A DNA stretch of 7,807 nucleotides from an uncultured bacterium. GTDB taxonomy: Bacteria > Bacillota > Clostridia > TANB77 > CAG-508. The translations under genes and the position numbers were made by a program. The stretch spans positions 1 to 7,807 of the forward strand of contig CAJMQM010000040.1 of assembly GCA_905215615.1 (NCBI GenBank), in the 5' to 3' direction. Below are positions 5,555 to 7,807 of the stretch, in pieces (position 1 is the first letter of the stretch; every line of letters starts with the position of its first letter). The notes under the pieces are model-generated. The model was not told the origin of the DNA and did no database searches. It saw nothing but the letters and a program-made list of their open reading frames with translations.

Positions 5555-6001
5555 ATGTTAAAAAACATTAAAGGACAAAAAGGTATTACATTAGTAGCAT
5601 TAGTTGTTACAATAGTAGTATTATTAATATTAGCAGCTGTAACAATATCATTAGTATTTGCACAAAATGGTGTAGTTACAAAAGCACAAGAAGCTGCTAA
5701 AGAATCAAACAAAGGTACAATAGCAGACAATATTCAAGGTTTTGTAGTATCTAAACAAATGAAAGCATTAAAAGAAAATGCTGAACAAACAGATATTTCA
5801 ACAGAATTAATAGAAGCACTAGCAGATGTTGGAATTGAACATACAGGAACAGGAACAATAAAAGTTAATGCAAATACATCAGTAGAAGTTACAGGAGATC
5901 TTACTTTCTCAGTAGGAGATGCAACAAACCCAAGTATACCAAAATACAAACTTGCATCATATACTAATGGTTACCCAGAATTAGAATTAGTAGAAGACTA
6001 A
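5555..6001 (+). CDS. Type IV pilin-like protein 2, tandem paralogue
   Basis: Prepilin of 148 residues. The leader MLKNIKGQKG is cleaved, by prediction, after Gly10, giving ITLVALVVTIVVLLILAA with Ala at mature position 5. About 54 of the first 69 residues match pilin 1; the C-terminal domains diverge but keep a common frame: GTGTIKVNANTSV (98-110, compare GSGTIIVKADTSV in pilin 1), a TGxxTF strand (113-118) and a terminal GYPEL (139-143, compare GYPDL). An eight-residue longer C-terminal region includes an acidic end (ELVED). No cysteines. AGGAGG (5541-5546) lies 8 nt before the start, the strongest ribosome site of the pair. A hairpin with a short T-rich run follows the stop. The two pilins may co-assemble, or be alternative major subunits. 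Confidence 0.85.
   Translation: MLKNIKGQKGITLVALVVTIVVLLILAAVTISLVFAQNGVVTKAQEAAKESNKGTIADNIQGFVVSKQMKALKENAEQTDISTELIEALADVGIEHTGTGTIKVNANTSVEVTGDLTFSVGDATNPSIPKYKLASYTNGYPELELVED
5570..5761 (+). repeat. Direct repeat copy B (pilin N-terminal half)
   Basis: Second copy of the repeat at 5101-5292, inside pilin 2. The copies begin at the KGQ codons and fade after the KQM codons (residues 67-69), so similarity is concentrated in the assembly helix and drops in the exposed domain. Confidence 0.85.
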
Positions 6002-6015
6002 TTAATGCATGATAT

Positions 6016-6049
6016 GGCATATGCAGAAATAATGTATATGCCTTCTTTC
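6016..6049 (+). terminator. Hairpin after the pilins, probable leaky terminator
   Basis: GGCATATGC (6016-6024) pairs with GTATATGCC (6034-6042): nine pairs including one G-U wobble, 9-nt loop, followed by TTCTTTC (6043-6049). The interrupted T-run suggests partial termination. It lies between the pilin pair and the peptidase gene, where it would leave high pilin mRNA levels and lower expression of the enzyme and minor pseudopilins, or protect the 3' end of a processed pilin mRNA. Confidence 0.6.
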
Positions 6050-6074
6050 ATAATATAGCATTTAGGAGATAGCA

Positions 6075-6887
6075 ATGGACATTATATTATATATATTACT
6101 TTTTTGTATTGGAACAGTTTTTGGCAGTTTTTTTACATTAGCAGTTAACAGAATTCCAATAGGACAAGATATAACACATGAACGTTCATATTGTCCAAAT
6201 TGTAATCATAAATTAAGTTTTTTAGATATGATTCCAATTTTAAGTTATATATTTTTAGGTGGAAAATGCAGATACTGTAAACAAAAAATAAGAATAAGAT
6301 ATTTAATCTTAGAAGTATTTTCTGGTATAGTATTTGTTCTATTTGCTGTATCTATAAAATTTAGTATGTATAATTTAAGTGTTAATAATATAGTTTATTT
6401 AATATTTGGATTATTATATATTTCAGCTTTATTTATTATAGCTGGAATAGACAAAGAGAAAATTAGAATTGAAAAATCAGTATTATTATTTGGGTATATT
6501 TTAACAACAGCATATATAATTTATCTATATATAGTAGAACAAGATGCTAATATATATAGATATGTTATATATTTGTTTGCTGTACTTGTACTTATGCTAA
6601 TAGATATATTCTATTTAAGAAAGAAAATAAAAGATAGTTATCCAATAGACATATTGCTATTATCTGTACTAATGATAGCATTTACATATGAATTACAATA
6701 TGCAATTACAGTAACAATGACATTATTAATAATAGCATTTGTACTAATCTTTTCTAAAATAAAAAATAGAAAAGCAAAAAGTATAAAAACAAAGAAAAAA
6801 GAAGTAAAATTGCCAATTGGATTTTATATGTGTGTTTCAAATATTATAGTCTTACTTATAACTAATGCAATTAGTTTTTATGCATAA
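6075..6887 (+). CDS. pilD: Prepilin peptidase (PilD/GspO/TcpJ family), variant GxGD motif
   Basis: Membrane aspartic protease that removes the basic leader of prepilins; canonical members also N-methylate the new N-terminus. At 270 residues it is of normal length. Seen: first helix and GSFFTLAVNRIP (17-28, family GSFxNVxxxRxP); cytoplasmic domain with Cys40-x2-Cys43 and Cys65-x2-Cys68, the zinc-type cysteine set of full-length enzymes; SFLDMIPILSY (48-58); about seven further hydrophobic segments; first catalytic Asp126 in IAGIDKEKI; second candidate Asp192 in YPIDILLL; and a closing LPIGFYM (246-252) like the family PFGP segment. The Asp spacing (66) is close to that of TcpJ (Asp125/Asp189). 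The second motif is normally GxGD; here the glycines are absent. A Lys-rich cytoplasmic loop (229-245) precedes the last helix. An AGGAG ribosome site (6064-6068) is 6 nt before the start. Substrates are most simply the four pilin-like proteins of this locus. Confidence 0.9.
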   Translation: MDIILYILLFCIGTVFGSFFTLAVNRIPIGQDITHERSYCPNCNHKLSFLDMIPILSYIFLGGKCRYCKQKIRIRYLILEVFSGIVFVLFAVSIKFSMYNLSVNNIVYLIFGLLYISALFIIAGIDKEKIRIEKSVLLFGYILTTAYIIYLYIVEQDANIYRYVIYLFAVLVLMLIDIFYLRKKIKDSYPIDILLLSVLMIAFTYELQYAITVTMTLLIIAFVLIFSKIKNRKAKSIKTKKKEVKLPIGFYMCVSNIIVLLITNAISFYA

Positions 6888-6893
6888 ACATTT

Positions 6894-6898
6894 GGAGG
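6894..6898 (+). promoter_or_regulatory. Ribosome binding site deciding the PilV-like start
   Basis: GGAGG is 5 nt before ATG 6904. An in-frame ATG at 6865 would overlap the peptidase gene and lacks a ribosome site, so 6904 is preferred. Confidence 0.85.
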
Positions 6899-6903
6899 AA
6901 AAA

Positions 6904-7323
6904 ATGGTTAATGTAAATTTGAAAAAATTTAATAGCAAATCAGAAAGTGGAATTACATTTACAGATTTAGTAATTGCCATTTTTGTAATCATGATTTTTG
7001 CTGGTACAATTGGAACAATACTATACCAAATAACAGAGATAAAAGCAAGTACACAATTATCAGCAGAAGCAACTGTTTGTGCAATACAAATATTAGAAGA
7101 CATAGATAGAAAAGATTATGAACAAATACAAAATGGCATGGAACAATCTTATAAAAATAAGTTTCAAATTCCACAAGCATTTGATATACAAATAAATGTA
7201 AGTAATTCTTCAAAAACTTCAGGAGGACAACCAATAAAAAAAGTTGAGTTAAGAGTTAAATATGAGTTTAAGGGAAGAGAGGAAGAACTTGTAATAACTA
7301 GACAAAAAATAAGAGAAGCATAG
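6904..7323 (+). CDS. Minor pseudopilin, PilV/GspI-like
   Basis: The 139-residue prepilin-like protein has a leader of 16 residues ending SESG; predicted cleavage after Gly16 gives ITFTDLVIAIFVIMIFAG. Mature position 5 is Asp21, the only acidic residue at that position among the four pilin-like proteins here. The helix is followed by a conserved-looking stretch with one cysteine (Cys59, ATVCAIQILEDI), a helix to about 75, and a small strand-rich domain with alternating strands FDIQINVS (93-100) and KKVELRVKYEF (112-122). Short length, a leader longer than that of the major pilins, and position after the peptidase and before a PilW-like gene fit a PilV/GspI-type minor subunit that helps prime the fibre tip. 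The stop codon TAG is part of the next gene's ribosome site. Subtype is tentative; membership of the prepilin class is firm. Confidence 0.75.
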   Translation: MVNVNLKKFNSKSESGITFTDLVIAIFVIMIFAGTIGTILYQITEIKASTQLSAEATVCAIQILEDIDRKDYEQIQNGMEQSYKNKFQIPQAFDIQINVSNSSKTSGGQPIKKVELRVKYEFKGREEELVITRQKIREA

Positions 7324-7331
7324 GAGGAAAT

Positions 7332-7772
7332 ATGAAAAATCAGAAAGGTGTTACTTTAGTTGCTTTAGTAATTTATGTTGTTGTTTTTTCAATAGTTATG
7401 GCAATTTTAGCAGTAATAACTAATTTTTTCCATACAAATGTAATTTATGTACAAGACCAAGCAAATTATGCTCCTGAATTCAATAAATTTAATATGTTTT
7501 TTATAGAAGATGTAAAAACCAATAGAGAGGCAACAGTGGTTGGAAATACAATTGAATTTGGAGATGGAACAAGTTATTATTTCAGCTTAGAGCAAAAAGC
7601 AATATATAGAGATGGTAAAAGAATAGCAAAAGATGTGCAAGCAGTAACATTTAAAACATCTACAGAAACTGTAAGAAATACTACAAAAAATATTATAAAT
7701 GTAAATATATCAATTGGAAATGAAAATGATTTATTTAATAAAAGTATAGATTACACATTAAGATATTGGTAA
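7332..7772 (+). CDS. Minor pseudopilin, PilW/GspJ/ComGF-like
   Basis: Prepilin-like protein of 146 residues with a five-residue basic leader after Met (MKNQKG), predicted cleavage after Gly6, and helix VTLVALVIYVVVFSIVMAIL; mature position 5 is Ala. The exposed part shows the layout of PilW/GspJ/ComGF proteins: FNKFNMFFIEDVKTN (50-64), VVGNTIEFGDGTSYYFSL (69-86), a short AIYRDGKRI (90-98) and DVQAVTFKTS (101-110), then an Asn/Ile-rich strand pair to the Trp end. No cysteines. AGGAGG (7322-7327) overlaps the stop of the preceding gene and lies 4 nt before the start, indicating tight coupling. Stops at 7770-7772; the remaining 35 bases hold no gene. In comparable loci a GspK/PilX-type pseudopilin or the motor genes may follow, but nothing is visible here. 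Confidence 0.75.
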   Translation: MKNQKGVTLVALVIYVVVFSIVMAILAVITNFFHTNVIYVQDQANYAPEFNKFNMFFIEDVKTNREATVVGNTIEFGDGTSYYFSLEQKAIYRDGKRIAKDVQAVTFKTSTETVRNTTKNIINVNISIGNENDLFNKSIDYTLRYW

Positions 7773-7807
7773 TTAATGGACTTAAAATATATTTATATTT
7801 AATTTAT

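Noticed and set aside
7782..7800. AT-only hairpin after the last gene
   Set aside because: Six A-T pairs at the window edge, no G-C content; cannot be told from chance.
7776..7802. Short ATG-initiated frame after the PilW-like gene
   Set aside because: Eight codons before a stop and no ribosome site; not a gene.

Overview
The window is strongly AT-rich, densely coded on the + strand, and uses strong AGGAGG-type ribosome binding sites. Its content (a dipicolinate synthase A-subunit homologue plus type IV pilus genes without any secretin or outer-membrane component) points to a low-GC, single-membrane Firmicute, most likely an anaerobic Clostridia-type lineage with spore-forming ancestry. This assignment is inferred from gene content and base composition, not from a database match.

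Layout. (1) 1-1115: the 3' part of a membrane-anchored protein with seven tandem TPRs; its reading frame is open to the left edge, so its true start lies outside the window. (2) 1206-2060: dpaA/spoVFA-like dipicolinate synthase subunit A, whose Shine-Dalgarno sequence lies inside a long hairpin (1169-1205) that may also end the TPR transcript. (3) 2061-2265: intergenic leader with a probable housekeeping promoter (2105-2132). (4) 2266-7772: seven tightly spaced co-directional genes forming a type IV pilus / type II secretion-like assembly locus.

Pilus locus, in order: a PilM-PilN fusion (actin-like domain, membrane helix, PilN-like domain; GspL-like architecture); PilO-like protein, start overlapping the previous stop by ATGA; a reduced PilP-like protein that keeps a membrane helix and an RDPF motif but has a Ser/Thr/Asn-rich tail in place of the secretin-contacting domain; two tandem paralogous pilins; a hairpin that may act as a partial terminator; a prepilin peptidase; and two minor pseudopilins (PilV/GspI-like and PilW/GspJ/ComGF-like). 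The inner-membrane alignment complex (PilM/N/O/P) would couple a cytoplasmic motor to a fibre made of the two abundant pilins and primed by the minor pseudopilins, after processing by the peptidase. No extension ATPase (PilB/GspE) or platform protein (PilC/GspF) lies in the window; they must be outside it or elsewhere in the genome.

Most notable points: all three nucleotide-binding signatures of the PilM domain look degraded; three of the four pilin-like proteins have Ala instead of Glu at mature position 5 and the fourth has Asp; the peptidase keeps both catalytic aspartates but lost the glycines of its GxGD motif; PilO and PilP both carry low-complexity hydroxyl-rich tails; and the two pilins share a gap-free 192-bp direct repeat covering their N-terminal halves. 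No RNA genes, CRISPR arrays or insertion sequences were seen.
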